From: Candidatus Oscillibacter pullicola
GTDB lineage: Bacteria; Bacillota; Clostridia; Oscillospirales; Oscillospiraceae
Assembly (NCBI GenBank): GCA_019118935.1
Contig: DWXY01000124.1
Coordinates: forward strand, 1 to 64,000
Direction of reading: 5' to 3'
Length of the DNA stretch: 64,000 bases
Shown here: positions 29,053-40,878 of the stretch, piece by piece
Layout of the letters: each line of letters begins with the position of its first letter
Position numbering within the stretch: the first letter of the stretch is position 1
Notes under the pieces: model-generated
Database searches by the model: none
What the model was told of the DNA's origin: nothing
Seen by the model: only the letters and a program-made list of their open reading frames with translations
Made by a program: the position numbers and the translations under genes

Positions 29053-30310
29053 AGCCCAGCCGCCGGACCTCGCTGACCCGCTGGCCCAGCTGGCTGACGG
29101 ACCGCAGCTCCCCGGTGAGGCCCACCTCCCCGATGGCCACCAAATCCGCCGGCACCGGCCGGTCCAGATAGCTGGAGGCCAGGGCGATCACCGCCGCCAG
29201 GTCCGCCGCGGGCTCGTCCAGGCTCAGTCCGCCGATGATGTTCAGATATGCGTCGCAGGCGGAGACCTTCAGGCCGCCCCGCTTCTCCAGCACCGCCAGC
29301 AGCATGGCGAATCGGTTGTAGTCAAAGCCGTTGCTGGTGCGGCGGGGATTGCCCGCCGGAGACGACACCGCCAGCGCCTGAATCTCCGCCAGCACCGGCC
29401 TTGCCCCCTCCATCACGCAGGTGACGCAGGTGCCGGGGGCGTCCTCGGGGCGGCCGGACAGCAGCATCTCCGACGGGTTCTCCACCTCCACGAGGCCGCT
29501 GTCCCGCATTTCAAAGACGCCGATCTCATTGGTGGCGCCGAAGCGGTTCTTGGCCGCCCGCAGGATGCGGTAGGCGGTGTGCTGGTCCCCCTCGAAGTAC
29601 AGCACGCAGTCCACCATGTGCTCCAGGACCTTGGGGCCGGCGATGGACCCCTCCTTGTTCACGTGGCCGATGACGAACACCGTGATTCCCTGCCCCTTGG
29701 CCAGCTGCATCAGAGCCATGGTGCAGTCCTTCACCTGGCTGACGCTGCCCGCCGGGGACTCCAGCGCGTCGTTGTACAGGGTCTGGATGGAGTCCACGAT
29801 CAGCACGTCCGGCGCCTCCGCCGCCACGGACTCCAGCAGGTCCCCCAGGCTGGTCTCGGAGATCACGAACAGCCGTTCGCTCTGCACGTCCAGCCGCTTG
29901 GCCCGGAGCTTCAGCTGGTGCTCCGACTCCTCGCCGGATACATACAGCACCTTATTCTCCCGGCAGAGGCTCTCGCAAATCTGGAGCATCAGCGTGGACT
30001 TGCCGATCCCCGGCGCGCCGCCCACCAGCACCAGCGAGCCCTTGACGGCGCCGCCGCCCAGGACCCGGTCCAGCTCTCCCATGCCGGTGGAGAACCGGAT
30101 TTCCTCGTCCGCCTCCAGCTCTGTCACCGGCCGGGCCCGGCGGACGGTCCCCCTTCCTGCCGGGCGGGAGGCCCCCTTCCCTGCCGCCTTGGCGGCCTGG
30201 GGCTGCTCCACGATGGTATTCCACGCCCCGCAGGCCGGGCACTTCCCCGCCCATTTGGGCGTCTCATTGCCGCACTCCGTGCAGTAGAACAGGGTCTTGG
30301 GTTTCATCAT
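28931..30310 (-). CDS. radA: DNA repair protein RadA
   Basis: FYCTECGNETPKWAGKCPACGAWNT zinc finger, VGGAPGIGKSTLMLQI, KNRFGATNEIGVFEM. Confidence 0.97.
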   Translation of the reverse strand: MMKPKTLFYCTECGNETPKWAGKCPACGAWNTIVEQPQAAKAAGKGASRPAGRGTVRRARPVTELEADEEIRFSTGMGELDRVLGGGAVKGSLVLVGGAPGIGKSTLMLQICESLCRENKVLYVSGEESEHQLKLRAKRLDVQSERLFVISETSLGDLLESVAAEAPDVLIVDSIQTLYNDALESPAGSVSQVKDCTMALMQLAKGQGITVFVIGHVNKEGSIAGPKVLEHMVDCVLYFEGDQHTAYRILRAAKNRFGATNEIGVFEMRDSGLVEVENPSEMLLSGRPEDAPGTCVTCVMEGARPVLAEIQALAVSSPAGNPRRTSNGFDYNRFAMLLAVLEKRGGLKVSACDAYLNIIGGLSLDEPAADLAAVIALASSYLDRPVPADLVAIGEVGLTGELRSVSQLGQRVSEVRRLGFTQCLIPSRRTGELAAPAGLRLIPVRNIGEAIRAALRPSE

Positions 30311-30315
30311 AACCT

Positions 30316-30405
30316 CCCATAAAAAGATAAAAGATATGAGATCAGAGATAAAAGATAGGCGGAATATCTCTTATCTTTTCTCTTTTAACTCTTATCTGAA
30401 TTCAG
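30316..30405. repeat. AT-rich quasi-palindromic intergenic repeat, copy 2
   Basis: ATAAAAAGATAAAAGATATGAGATCAGAGATAAAAGATA...ATCTCTTATCTTTTCTCTTTTAACTCTTATCTGA. Confidence 0.6.
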
Positions 30406-31116
30406 TACGCCCGCCGCGATGGCGGCCGCCAGCTTTGTCTGATACCCCGGGTCCTTCAGCTGCTCCGTCTCCGCGGCGTTGGAGAGGAAGCCGCACTCCA
30501 CCAGCACGCCGGGGGCGGTGATCTCCTTCATCAGGTACACGGAGGACGGCACCTGGGCGGCCTTCTTCTCATGCCCGGCGTTGATGGCGCCGTTCAGGGC
30601 CTCCTGAATGGACGACGCCAGTTCCTCCGCCCCCTCCTGCCGGTTCCAGAACACCTGGGCCCCCCGGGTGGAGGGCGACGACGGCAGGCTGTTCTGGTGG
30701 ATGCTGAGAAGCACCGCGCCGGGGAGCTCATTCACCAGAGCCACCCGGTTGTGGAGGTCGGAGACCTTCTTCTCCCGCAGGGTGGCGCTGCCGGGGTCGT
30801 AGATGGCGGCGTCCCCCTCCCGGGTGACGGTAGTGGGCACCCCCGCAAAGGTCAGCAGGTCCCGGACCCGCCGGGCGATGGCGAGGTTCAGGCTGCTCTC
30901 CACCGTGCCGTCGGCGGCCACGGCGCCGCCGTCCTCCCCGCCGTGGCCGGCGTCCACCACCACGACGGGAGACGCCCCTTCCTCCCCGGGGGCGAACGCC
31001 GCCGTGAAGGCGGCGTTCCCATGCCACAGCACGGCGGAGAGCCCGGCGACAAAACAGCACAGCAGCACAACATACGCCACATGGCGCTTTCGGATCAGAA
31101 TAATCACAGGCGGCAC
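30385..31116 (-). CDS. cwlD: N-acetylmuramoyl-L-alanine amidase (CwlD-like)
   Basis: N-terminal TM, VVVVDAGHGGEDGGAVAADGTVESSLNLAIARRV, LLSIHQNSL, VLVECGFLSNAAE. Confidence 0.88.
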   Translation of the reverse strand: MPPVIILIRKRHVAYVVLLCCFVAGLSAVLWHGNAAFTAAFAPGEEGASPVVVVDAGHGGEDGGAVAADGTVESSLNLAIARRVRDLLTFAGVPTTVTREGDAAIYDPGSATLREKKVSDLHNRVALVNELPGAVLLSIHQNSLPSSPSTRGAQVFWNRQEGAEELASSIQEALNGAINAGHEKKAAQVPSSVYLMKEITAPGVLVECGFLSNAAETEQLKDPGYQTKLAAAIAAGVLNSDKS

Positions 31117-31274
31117 CCCCTGGGGAAAGCCTATTCCCGCCTGCTTATCCCATATTCCCGATTATAGCGGCTCGGGCGCCGGAAATCAAGGGCAGGCTCC
31201 TTTCGGCCCGTCTCCGCATAGGATGGCATGGGCGCATGGTTCCCATGCGCACCCTACCCCAGAAGGAGGCATCC

Positions 31275-31772
31275 ATGCAGATGGAGAAACCCAACACCAA
31301 CACGCCGCCCACGCCGTCCGTGCCTTCCATGCCGCCGTCCGGCTCCTGCCAGCCGAACCAGGGCACTCTGCCCGGCACCTGCGCACCCATGGCGTTTCCC
31401 TTTGTGGCCATGCAGGAGGAGAACCCCGTCCGGTACAGCCGGATGGAGGCCCTGCAGACCGGCACCCTGTTCCCGGGGCTGGACCTGCCCTTCAAGGCGG
31501 CCATCCAGGCCAAGACGAAGATGGCCAACACCGCCCTGGTGGAGCTGATGGCCCTGGACTTTGCCATTGACGAGCTGGGATTGTACCTCACCACCCACGC
31601 CCAGGATCAGGAGGCGCTGCAGCTGTACTGGTCCTATATCAAGCTGGCGAAAGAGGGCCGGGAGAAGTACCAGAAGATGTACGGCCCCCTGCTGCAGACG
31701 GACCTGACGCCGGAGGACGGTTTCGCCTGGCTGAAGGACCCGTGGCCCTGGGAGGAAGGAGGCAATGACTGA
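31275..31772 (+). CDS. Fused CotJA-CotJB-like spore coat protein
   Basis: CotJA-like VRYSRMEALQTGTLFPGLDLPF followed in the same ORF by CotJB-like VELMALDFAIDELGLYLTTHAQDQEALQLYWSY; adjacent cotJC. Confidence 0.75.
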   Translation: MQMEKPNTNTPPTPSVPSMPPSGSCQPNQGTLPGTCAPMAFPFVAMQEENPVRYSRMEALQTGTLFPGLDLPFKAAIQAKTKMANTALVELMALDFAIDELGLYLTTHAQDQEALQLYWSYIKLAKEGREKYQKMYGPLLQTDLTPEDGFAWLKDPWPWEEGGND

Positions 31773-32368
31773 TGTTCATTTATGAGAAGAAGCTCCAGTA
31801 CCCGGTGAAGATCAAGAACACCAATCCCAAGCTGGCCTCCGTCATCATCTCCCAGTACGGCGGGCCCGACGGCGAGCTGGGCGCGTCCCTGCGGTACCTG
31901 AGCCAGCGGTACTCCATGCCCTACGCGGAGCTGAAGGGCCTGCTGACCGACATCGGCACCGAAGAGCTGGGCCATTTGGAGATGATCGGCGCCATCGTCC
32001 ACCAGCTGACCAGGGACCTCACGGAAGACCAGATCAGGACCGCCGGCTTTGACACGTATTTTGTGGACCGGACCGCCGGCGTGTACCCCACCGCCGCCTC
32101 CGGCTTCCCTTACAGCGCCGCCAGCATGGCGGTGAAGGGCGACCTGATCGCCGACCTGACGGAGGACCTGGCCGCCGAGCAGAAGGCCCGGGTCACCTAC
32201 GACAACATTCTGCGCCTGAGTGACGACCCGGACGTGAACGACGTCATCAAGTTCCTCCGGGCCCGGGAGATCGTCCACTTCCAGCGCTTCGGCGAGGGTC
32301 TGCGGCTGGCCAAGGACAAGATGAACGAGAAGAACCTGTACTTCGTGAACCCGTCCTTTGACAAGTGA
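31772..32368 (+). CDS. cotJC: Spore coat protein CotJC (manganese catalase-like)
   Basis: MFIYEKKLQYPVKIKNTNPKLASVIISQYGGPDGELGASLRYLSQRYSMPY; GTEELGHLEMIG. Confidence 0.92.
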   Translation: MFIYEKKLQYPVKIKNTNPKLASVIISQYGGPDGELGASLRYLSQRYSMPYAELKGLLTDIGTEELGHLEMIGAIVHQLTRDLTEDQIRTAGFDTYFVDRTAGVYPTAASGFPYSAASMAVKGDLIADLTEDLAAEQKARVTYDNILRLSDDPDVNDVIKFLRAREIVHFQRFGEGLRLAKDKMNEKNLYFVNPSFDK

Positions 32369-32386
32369 CTGTCCTGAACGGAAAAC

Positions 32387-32604
32387 GCCCGCCCCGAAGG
32401 CTCGGGGCGGGCACCAGGCTGGCGATAAACCCGTAAGTTTTGGAAAACGGGAAGGAAGATAGCTACGAAAGAAACCCAGGAAGGGTGTCTTTCGTTTTCA
32501 ATCAACCGTTTTTCAGAACTTTTTAAAGTTCTGAAAAACGCAAGCAGCTTGGCGAAAAGGCTTTTTCGCCAAGCTGACGCCCGCCCCGAAGGCTCGGGGC
32601 GGGC
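32387..32604. repeat. Hairpin cluster flanked by two identical 26-nt terminator hairpins
   Basis: GCCCGCCCCGAAGGCTCGGGGCGGGC at 32387-32412 and 32579-32604; internal stems CGTTTTTCAGAACTTT/AAAGTTCTGAAAAACG and AGCTTGGCGAAAA/TTTTCGCCAAGCT. Confidence 0.75.
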
Positions 32605-32619
32605 GCTTTTTGCGGGGAC

Positions 32620-32865
32620 TCAGTCCTCGTTTTTCATCAGGTCTTCCACCAGGGGCATGAGCCGGGCCTGGTCTTCCTTCCGGTCGGCAAAGAGCTCCAG
32701 GGTATCGCCCTGCTCCTCGATGAGGCGGCCGATGGCGATATACCGGGACATGGAGGATTTCAAATTAAAAATGTCTCCCTCCGGGCTCTTCAGATACACG
32801 TCGCCGCCGCACTGGTTGACGGCGTCCAGGAACTGCTGCACGTCCGCTTCGGAACGCAGTCGCAT
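32620..32865 (-). CDS. Degenerate HPr-like small protein
   Basis: MRLRSEADVQQFLDAVNQCGGDVYLKSPEGDIFNLKSSMSRYIAIGRLIEEQGDTLEL; HPr-fold pattern, phospho-His region not conserved. Confidence 0.5.
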   Translation of the reverse strand: MRLRSEADVQQFLDAVNQCGGDVYLKSPEGDIFNLKSSMSRYIAIGRLIEEQGDTLELFADRKEDQARLMPLVEDLMKNED

Positions 32866-33144
32866 GGGAAACACATCCTTTCTGTATCAGACTCCCAGCC
32901 TTCCCGGCTGGTGCTTAACAAAGATACCACGCGGAGCCGCCGGTGTCTATGGCCGATCTCCATAAGATTTCTGGGAATTGTCAATTGTGGATTGTTATAT
33001 TGCATAAATAATTGTTAAATTTTTATACAATCAGCACAAAAATATGATTTGAACGAACAGATTCTGCAGAGAAATGGCCCCTCGACTGTTGGTTGATTGC
33101 CTTTCTCCCCCGGCTGGGGTACACTGAACGCGAGGTGAGGGACC

Positions 33145-34137
33145 ATGGACATGCACGCCTTCGGGCAATTCATTGCGGAGAACCGCCGGAAGCGGGGCCT
33201 GACCCAGCTGCAGCTGGCGGAGGCCCTCCACGTGACAGACAAGGCGGTAAGCAAGTGGGAGCGGGGCCTGAGCTTCCCGGATGTGACGCTGCTGGAGCCC
33301 CTGGCGGCCAAGCTGGAGCTGACGGTGGCGGAACTGATGGCCTGCCGCCGGCAGGAGAGTGCCGAATCGAAAGGGGTGGACGAGCCCATGCAGAACCTTT
33401 TGACGATCTCCCGGGCCAGCGTGCGGAAGGAGCGGCGGCGCTCCTGGCAGCGGCTGGCGGCGGTGCTGGTGCTGCTGGTGGTGACCGCCGCCGTGGCGGC
33501 GTGGAACGCTCTGATCCAGCGGGATCAATGTTCCACCAGCATCTATCTCAAGGAGACCGTCAATGGGGTGAATTATCTCTACATTGATGCGCTGGACGGC
33601 CATCTCCTGCGGCTCCGGTGCGGAGACGACATCGATTTTGACAGCCTCCAGACGGGATATGACGGCTATCGGATGGAATACGTATGGAATCAGGCCACAC
33701 ATCGCGGCGTAGTTTTCACTTGCACAGCGACTGGCTGGCCCTGTTACACGGGGAGCATTTATACCGGCTCCATTGATGACTCCGGCTATGTCAACTTCAT
33801 CTTTGGTTATACGACCCTGCAATTCCGGGGCGAAAATCATTTACAAGACCCCTATCTAGAGCCCAAGGGCCGGGTCTTTGTTTGTGACCTGCAGTTCTTT
33901 GTGGACAACCTGGAGACTGGCGAGGAGGAAACAGTTCTCTTTGTTAGGGGCTGTCTGAACCATACCTTTGCGGACATGGACGGCGACGGGGAACTGGAGA
34001 TCGTCATCCGCACCCGCTGGCCGGAAAAGCCCTACACCGTCTATGACATGGTGAACGGCGAGGTGGTGGCGGTGGACTGGCCGGACACGGTGCCGGAGGC
34101 GGTCCGGGAACAGCTGAAATGCATCTGGGAACAATGA
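33145..34137 (+). CDS. XRE-family HTH regulator with TM and extracytoplasmic domain
   Basis: IAENRRKRGLTQLQLAEALHVTDKAVSKWERGLSFPDVTLLEPLA, then RRSWQRLAAVLVLLVVTAAVAAW TM and a C-terminal domain. Confidence 0.85.
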   Translation: MDMHAFGQFIAENRRKRGLTQLQLAEALHVTDKAVSKWERGLSFPDVTLLEPLAAKLELTVAELMACRRQESAESKGVDEPMQNLLTISRASVRKERRRSWQRLAAVLVLLVVTAAVAAWNALIQRDQCSTSIYLKETVNGVNYLYIDALDGHLLRLRCGDDIDFDSLQTGYDGYRMEYVWNQATHRGVVFTCTATGWPCYTGSIYTGSIDDSGYVNFIFGYTTLQFRGENHLQDPYLEPKGRVFVCDLQFFVDNLETGEEETVLFVRGCLNHTFADMDGDGELEIVIRTRWPEKPYTVYDMVNGEVVAVDWPDTVPEAVREQLKCIWEQ

Positions 34138-34191
34138 CGTATTCATTCAAAAAGCGGGGGCATCAGCCCCCGCTTCCCTGTTCTTCCCTGG

Positions 34192-36958
<2,767 letters not shown>

Positions 36959-37004
36959 GGGCGCCACCCCCCTTCCCGCCATTGTATGCGGGGGCGGCCT
37001 GGCC

Positions 37005-38381
37005 TTATTTCAGGGCGTTCACCAGATCCTTGAAGACCCGGCCCCGCTCCATGAAGTTGGCGAACCGGTCAAAGGAGGTGCTGGCCGGGGACAGCAGCAC
37101 CACGTCCCCGGGCCGGGCCGTCCTGCGGGCCAGCTCCACCGCGGCGGGGTAGCTGTCCACCTCCGTGATGGGAAGGCCGGTGAAGTTGGCGGCCTTCTCC
37201 ACGGCTGCCCGGATGACCCCGGCGGTGGCGCCGCAGAGGATCAGGGCCTTCACATGCTGGTTGATCTCCGGGCCGATGGCGTCATAGGAGATGCCCTTGT
37301 CCTTGCCCCCGGCGATGAGGATGACCTTTGACCGGAAGGACCGGAGCCCGGCGATGGTGCGGCTGGGGCTGGAGGCGATGGAGTCGTTGTACCAGCGCAC
37401 CCCGTCCAGCTCCCGGACCAGCTCGATCCGGTGCTCCACGCCGCCGAAGGAGCGGGCGAAGGCCCGGATGGTCTCGTCGGGGACCATCCCGTCCACGGCG
37501 GCGACGGCGGCCATGTAGTTCTCGATGTTGTGGACGCCGGGGAGACGGATGTCGGCGGTGTCCAGCACCACCCGCTCGCCCTTCGCATCCCGGCAGACGA
37601 TGGACGTGCCCCGGAGGAACACGCCGTCCTCCACCTCCCGCTTCCGGGAGAACCACCGCACCCGGCCCGGGGCCTTGGCGGCGCAGCGGCAGGTTTCCTC
37701 GTTGTCGGCGTTGAAGACGGCAATATCCTCCGCCGTCTGGTGTGTAAAGATATTTTCCTTGGCAGTGATATACTCCCCGTAGCTCTTGTGGACGTCCAGG
37801 TGGTTGGGGGAGAGATTGGTCATCACCGCGATATGGGGGCTTTGCGTCATGGTCATCAGCTGGAAGGAGCTGAGCTCCAGCACCGCCAGGTCCGTGGGGG
37901 CCATGTCCGGCGTGTCGCACAGCAGCGGGCGGCCGATGTTGCCCCCCAGGTGGACGGTGCGCCCGGCGGCCTCCAGGAGCTTTGCGATGATCGTGGTGGT
38001 CGTGGTCTTGCCGTCGGAGCCGGTGACGGCAACCATCTCGCAGGGGCAGACCTCAAAAAAGACCTCCATCTCGCTGGTGAGGGTACTCCCCCGGGCCACC
38101 GCCGCCGCCAGCTCCGGCACGTCGGGCCGCAGGCCGGGGGTGCGGAAGATCACGTCCTCCGTCAGGTCCTTCAGGTAGTCCTCCCCCAGCTGGAGGCGGC
38201 AGCCGTGCTGCTCCAGCTCGTCCCCCAGGGGCCCCAAGGCCTCCCGGGATTTCTTGTCGCAGGCGGTGACGCGAATGCCCCGCTCCAGCAGCAGCCGGAT
38301 CAGGGGCCGGTTGCTGACGCCGATGCCGATGACGGCCACGGACTTGTTCTGCAGAGAGTCCAGATATTCCTCAAACTTCAT
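37005..38381 (-). CDS. murD: UDP-N-acetylmuramoylalanine--D-glutamate ligase
   Basis: VAVIGIGVSNRPLIRLLLERG, VTGSDGKTTTTTIIAKLLEAAG, HNIENYMAAVAAVDG, LLSPASTSFDRFANFMERG. Confidence 0.96.
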   Translation of the reverse strand: MKFEEYLDSLQNKSVAVIGIGVSNRPLIRLLLERGIRVTACDKKSREALGPLGDELEQHGCRLQLGEDYLKDLTEDVIFRTPGLRPDVPELAAAVARGSTLTSEMEVFFEVCPCEMVAVTGSDGKTTTTTIIAKLLEAAGRTVHLGGNIGRPLLCDTPDMAPTDLAVLELSSFQLMTMTQSPHIAVMTNLSPNHLDVHKSYGEYITAKENIFTHQTAEDIAVFNADNEETCRCAAKAPGRVRWFSRKREVEDGVFLRGTSIVCRDAKGERVVLDTADIRLPGVHNIENYMAAVAAVDGMVPDETIRAFARSFGGVEHRIELVRELDGVRWYNDSIASSPSRTIAGLRSFRSKVILIAGGKDKGISYDAIGPEINQHVKALILCGATAGVIRAAVEKAANFTGLPITEVDSYPAAVELARRTARPGDVVLLSPASTSFDRFANFMERGRVFKDLVNALK

Positions 38382-38521
38382 GGGTACGCTCCTAACGCCG
38401 CGCAGGCGGCAGAGATTGACAGACAAGGAAATTATACCGCACACTGGGAAAAATTACAACCACGGCGCCGGCTCCCCGGGGATTTTCTTCGGCGCAGGCC
38501 TCGGACCGCCCCATCCCGCCG

Positions 38522-38550
38522 TTGACAATCCCGCCGGTTTCCGGTAAAAT
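38522..38550 (+). promoter_or_regulatory. Promoter of rnpB
   Basis: TTGACA-N17-TAAAAT. Confidence 0.8.
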
Positions 38551-38556
38551 AATCCG

Positions 38557-39120
38557 GTGAGTAAGACAGACAGTCGCGCGGCCAGGCCGAAAGGCCGTCC
38601 GTGAGGAAAGTCCGGGCTCCACAGGGCAAGGATAACGGGTAACGCCCGCCGAAGGCGACTTCAGGAAAAGTGCAACAGAGATATACCGCCTCGTCGTCGC
38701 AAGCTCCATATCCTTCGCTGTCATCAGCGCAACCCACGATGACGGCGCCGTTCCACGTTGGTTCGGCAGGATACAGAGCGTGCAGCGCAACCGCGTCCCC
38801 CACTCCGGAAAGAACCCAGCGAAGCGGTTCTTTTCGGAAGAGGAGGAGCAGCGGAATGAGTGAGCTTTCGCCGCCAGGCGGAAGCGAAGGATATGGAGCT
38901 TGCGACGACGAGGTAAGGGTGGAAAGGTGCGGTAAGAGCGCACCCATCGGCTGGAGACTGTCCGATGCTGTAAACTCTATCCGGAGCAACACCGGTATGG
39001 GAGCAGGGGGTCCGACCCCCAAGGCTGGCCCGGCCGCTCCCGGGGTGGCTGGAGCGTATCGGCAACGATGCGTCGAGATAGATGACTGTCAAATACAGAA
39101 CCCGGCTTACAGTCTTGCTC
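38557..39120 (+). ncRNA. rnpB: RNase P RNA (class A-like) with expanded P12 region
   Basis: GAGGAAAGTCCGGGCTCCACAGGGCA, GGTAACGCCCGCCGAAGGCGA, AAAGTGCAACAGAGA, GGTAAGGGTGGAAAGGTGCGGTAAGAGCGCACC, ATAGATGACTGTC..ACAGAACCCGGCTTA; P1 GAGTAAGAC/GTCTTGCTC. Confidence 0.95.
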
Positions 39121-39126
39121 GTACAA

Positions 39127-39160
39127 GAAGAGGTCCTGGCGAACGCCAGGGCCTCTTTTG
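39127..39160 (+). terminator. Rho-independent terminator of rnpB
   Basis: AAGAGGTCCTGGCGAACGCCAGGGCCTCTTTT. Confidence 0.8.
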
Positions 39161-39164
39161 GTCC

Positions 39165-39329
39165 CTATTGATACCGGTACTGCCGCGCGGTGTACTGGTC
39201 GATGCAGCGGAGGAACAGCTCCCGGCTGTGAAAGGCCAGGTACTGGCTCCCCGCCTCCGGGTGGAAGGAGACGATCCGCCGCACCGGGTCCACCCACAGC
39301 TCCCAGAGGGGATACGCAGGAGTTTCCAT
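39165..39329 (-). CDS. Small conserved-looking protein (54 aa), missing from the ORF track
   Basis: METPAYPLWELWVDPVRRIVSFHPEAGSQYLAFHSRELFLRCIDQYTARQYRYQ; GAGGTG site upstream; follows the HTH gene on the same strand. Confidence 0.6.
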   Translation of the reverse strand: METPAYPLWELWVDPVRRIVSFHPEAGSQYLAFHSRELFLRCIDQYTARQYRYQ

Positions 39330-39341
39330 AGGCGGCACCTC

Positions 39342-40361
39342 TCATAGCCCTTCCCACGGGGCCCGCATCTGTTCCAAAATCTCCTCCGGCAGGGTGTCCG
39401 GCCATGTCTCCACAATCTCTCCATCCACATAGTCGTAGACGGTGTAAGGCTTCTCCGGCCAGCGGGTGCGGACGGCCACCTCCGGCTCTCCGTCTCCATC
39501 CACGTCCAGCGCCTCGGCGTTGATGCAGTCCTCTATTTCCAGGATTGCCCTGGTGTTGATGCCGGTGGGGTCCGGCTCCTCCGGATCATAGGGCCAATAC
39601 CGGACGTCACATAAAAACACCAGATTTTCTGACTCTGCGTAGGGGTCCGGGTAGTAGCCGTCCCGGAGATACTGGACGCTGGTATAACCGAAGAGAAGCG
39701 GCACGCTGCCGGAATCCCCCTCATAGGTGACATCCATGACACTTCCCAGAACCGTGGCGCCGGTGTCCTCGCAGGCAGACACCGTACCAGTGCGGGTCAG
39801 CCGGTTCCATTGATAGTCCATCTGATAGGAAATGGTGTCTCCCCACTCGTCCCGCAGCGTGATGGCGTCAAAGTCCACGTCCTTCCCGCATTTCAGCCGG
39901 ATCAGGTGTCCACGGTCCTCCACATAGACGTAGTTCCTGCCATTTACAGTCTCTTTCAGAACAATGCTGTAATACCCATCCTCTGGCACCACGATTTTCG
40001 TATACGCCACCACGGCGGCGGTCACCGCCAGCAGCACCAGCACCGCCGCCAGCCGCTTCCAGGACCGCCGCCGCTCCTGCCGCACGCTGTCCCGGGAGAT
40101 GTCCAACAGGTTCTGCATGGTCTCTTCCGCTCCCTTCTTCTCCGTGACCGCCTGCCTCCGGCAGGCCATCAGCTCCTCCACCGTCAGGTCCAGGGCCGCC
40201 GCCAGGGGCTCCAGCAGCGTCACGTCGGGGTAGCTCATCCCCCGCTCCCACTTGCTGACGGCCTTGTCCGTCACGTGGAGCCGCGCCGCCAGGTCCCGCT
40301 GGGTCAGGCCCAGATTTCTTCGCTCGCCGCTGATGAAATTCCCCAGCCGCTCCTTGTTCAT
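39342..40361 (-). CDS. XRE-family HTH regulator with TM and extracytoplasmic domain (paralog of 33145-34137)
   Basis: MNKERLGNFISGERRNLGLTQRDLAARLHVTDKAVSKWERGMSYPDVTLLEPLAAALDLTVEELMACRRQ; RRSWKRLAAVLVLLAVTAAVVAY TM. Confidence 0.85.
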   Translation of the reverse strand: MNKERLGNFISGERRNLGLTQRDLAARLHVTDKAVSKWERGMSYPDVTLLEPLAAALDLTVEELMACRRQAVTEKKGAEETMQNLLDISRDSVRQERRRSWKRLAAVLVLLAVTAAVVAYTKIVVPEDGYYSIVLKETVNGRNYVYVEDRGHLIRLKCGKDVDFDAITLRDEWGDTISYQMDYQWNRLTRTGTVSACEDTGATVLGSVMDVTYEGDSGSVPLLFGYTSVQYLRDGYYPDPYAESENLVFLCDVRYWPYDPEEPDPTGINTRAILEIEDCINAEALDVDGDGEPEVAVRTRWPEKPYTVYDYVDGEIVETWPDTLPEEILEQMRAPWEGL

Positions 40362-40366
40362 GTGTC

Positions 40367-40759
40367 TCACCTCGCGTCCAGTGTACCTGAATCGCCGGAT
40401 TTTGGCAACCGACTGGTGGTAGAGAAGTCCCGGACGTATTTCCAGATGTCGCTGTCGTCCCTGGAATCAGCCCGTTCCAGGGCCCGCCGGGAGACCGGCT
40501 CCTGCCGCCGCGCCGCCGCCTCCTGGTAGCGCCGCTGCTTCTCCTTCCACTTCTCCGTGTCCCGGCGGATAGTCTCCGCCAGAAACCGGTAGGCCATGCG
40601 GGTCTCCTCCTTCAAGCCCGGGTGCTGCCGCAAAACCTCCTCCGGATCCGTGGGAGCCTTGTCCGCCGCCATGGCATAGCGGTACAGCAGAAGCAGCAGC
40701 TCCCCCCTCTGCTCCGCGTCCAGGGCCGCCACACAGGGGAAATTATCGAAATACAGCAT
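40367..40759 (-). CDS. DUF6291-like protein
   Basis: MLYFDNFPCVAALDAEQRGELLLLLYRYAMAADKAPTDPEEVLRQHPGLKEETRMAYRFLAETIRRDTEKWKEKQRRY. Confidence 0.55.
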   Translation of the reverse strand: MLYFDNFPCVAALDAEQRGELLLLLYRYAMAADKAPTDPEEVLRQHPGLKEETRMAYRFLAETIRRDTEKWKEKQRRYQEAAARRQEPVSRRALERADSRDDSDIWKYVRDFSTTSRLPKSGDSGTLDAR

Positions 40760-40878
40760 GAAACTCTTTTTCCGTCCCTCTGCCAAAGAAACAACACTCC
40801 CTTCAAGGAACAGCGTCCCTGCCCCGGTTGTTGCATGAGGCGGTGCACGAAGGGGGAGAATTTTGCAGAATCCTCCCG

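Noticed and set aside
32387-32604. CRISPR-like array
   Set aside because: Only two identical repeats, the internal segments are hairpins rather than spacers, and no cas genes are nearby.
38689-38913. Intron within rnpB
   Set aside because: The 31-bp arms form a continuous P12 stem with no splice-type intron core; an insertion or expansion is simpler.
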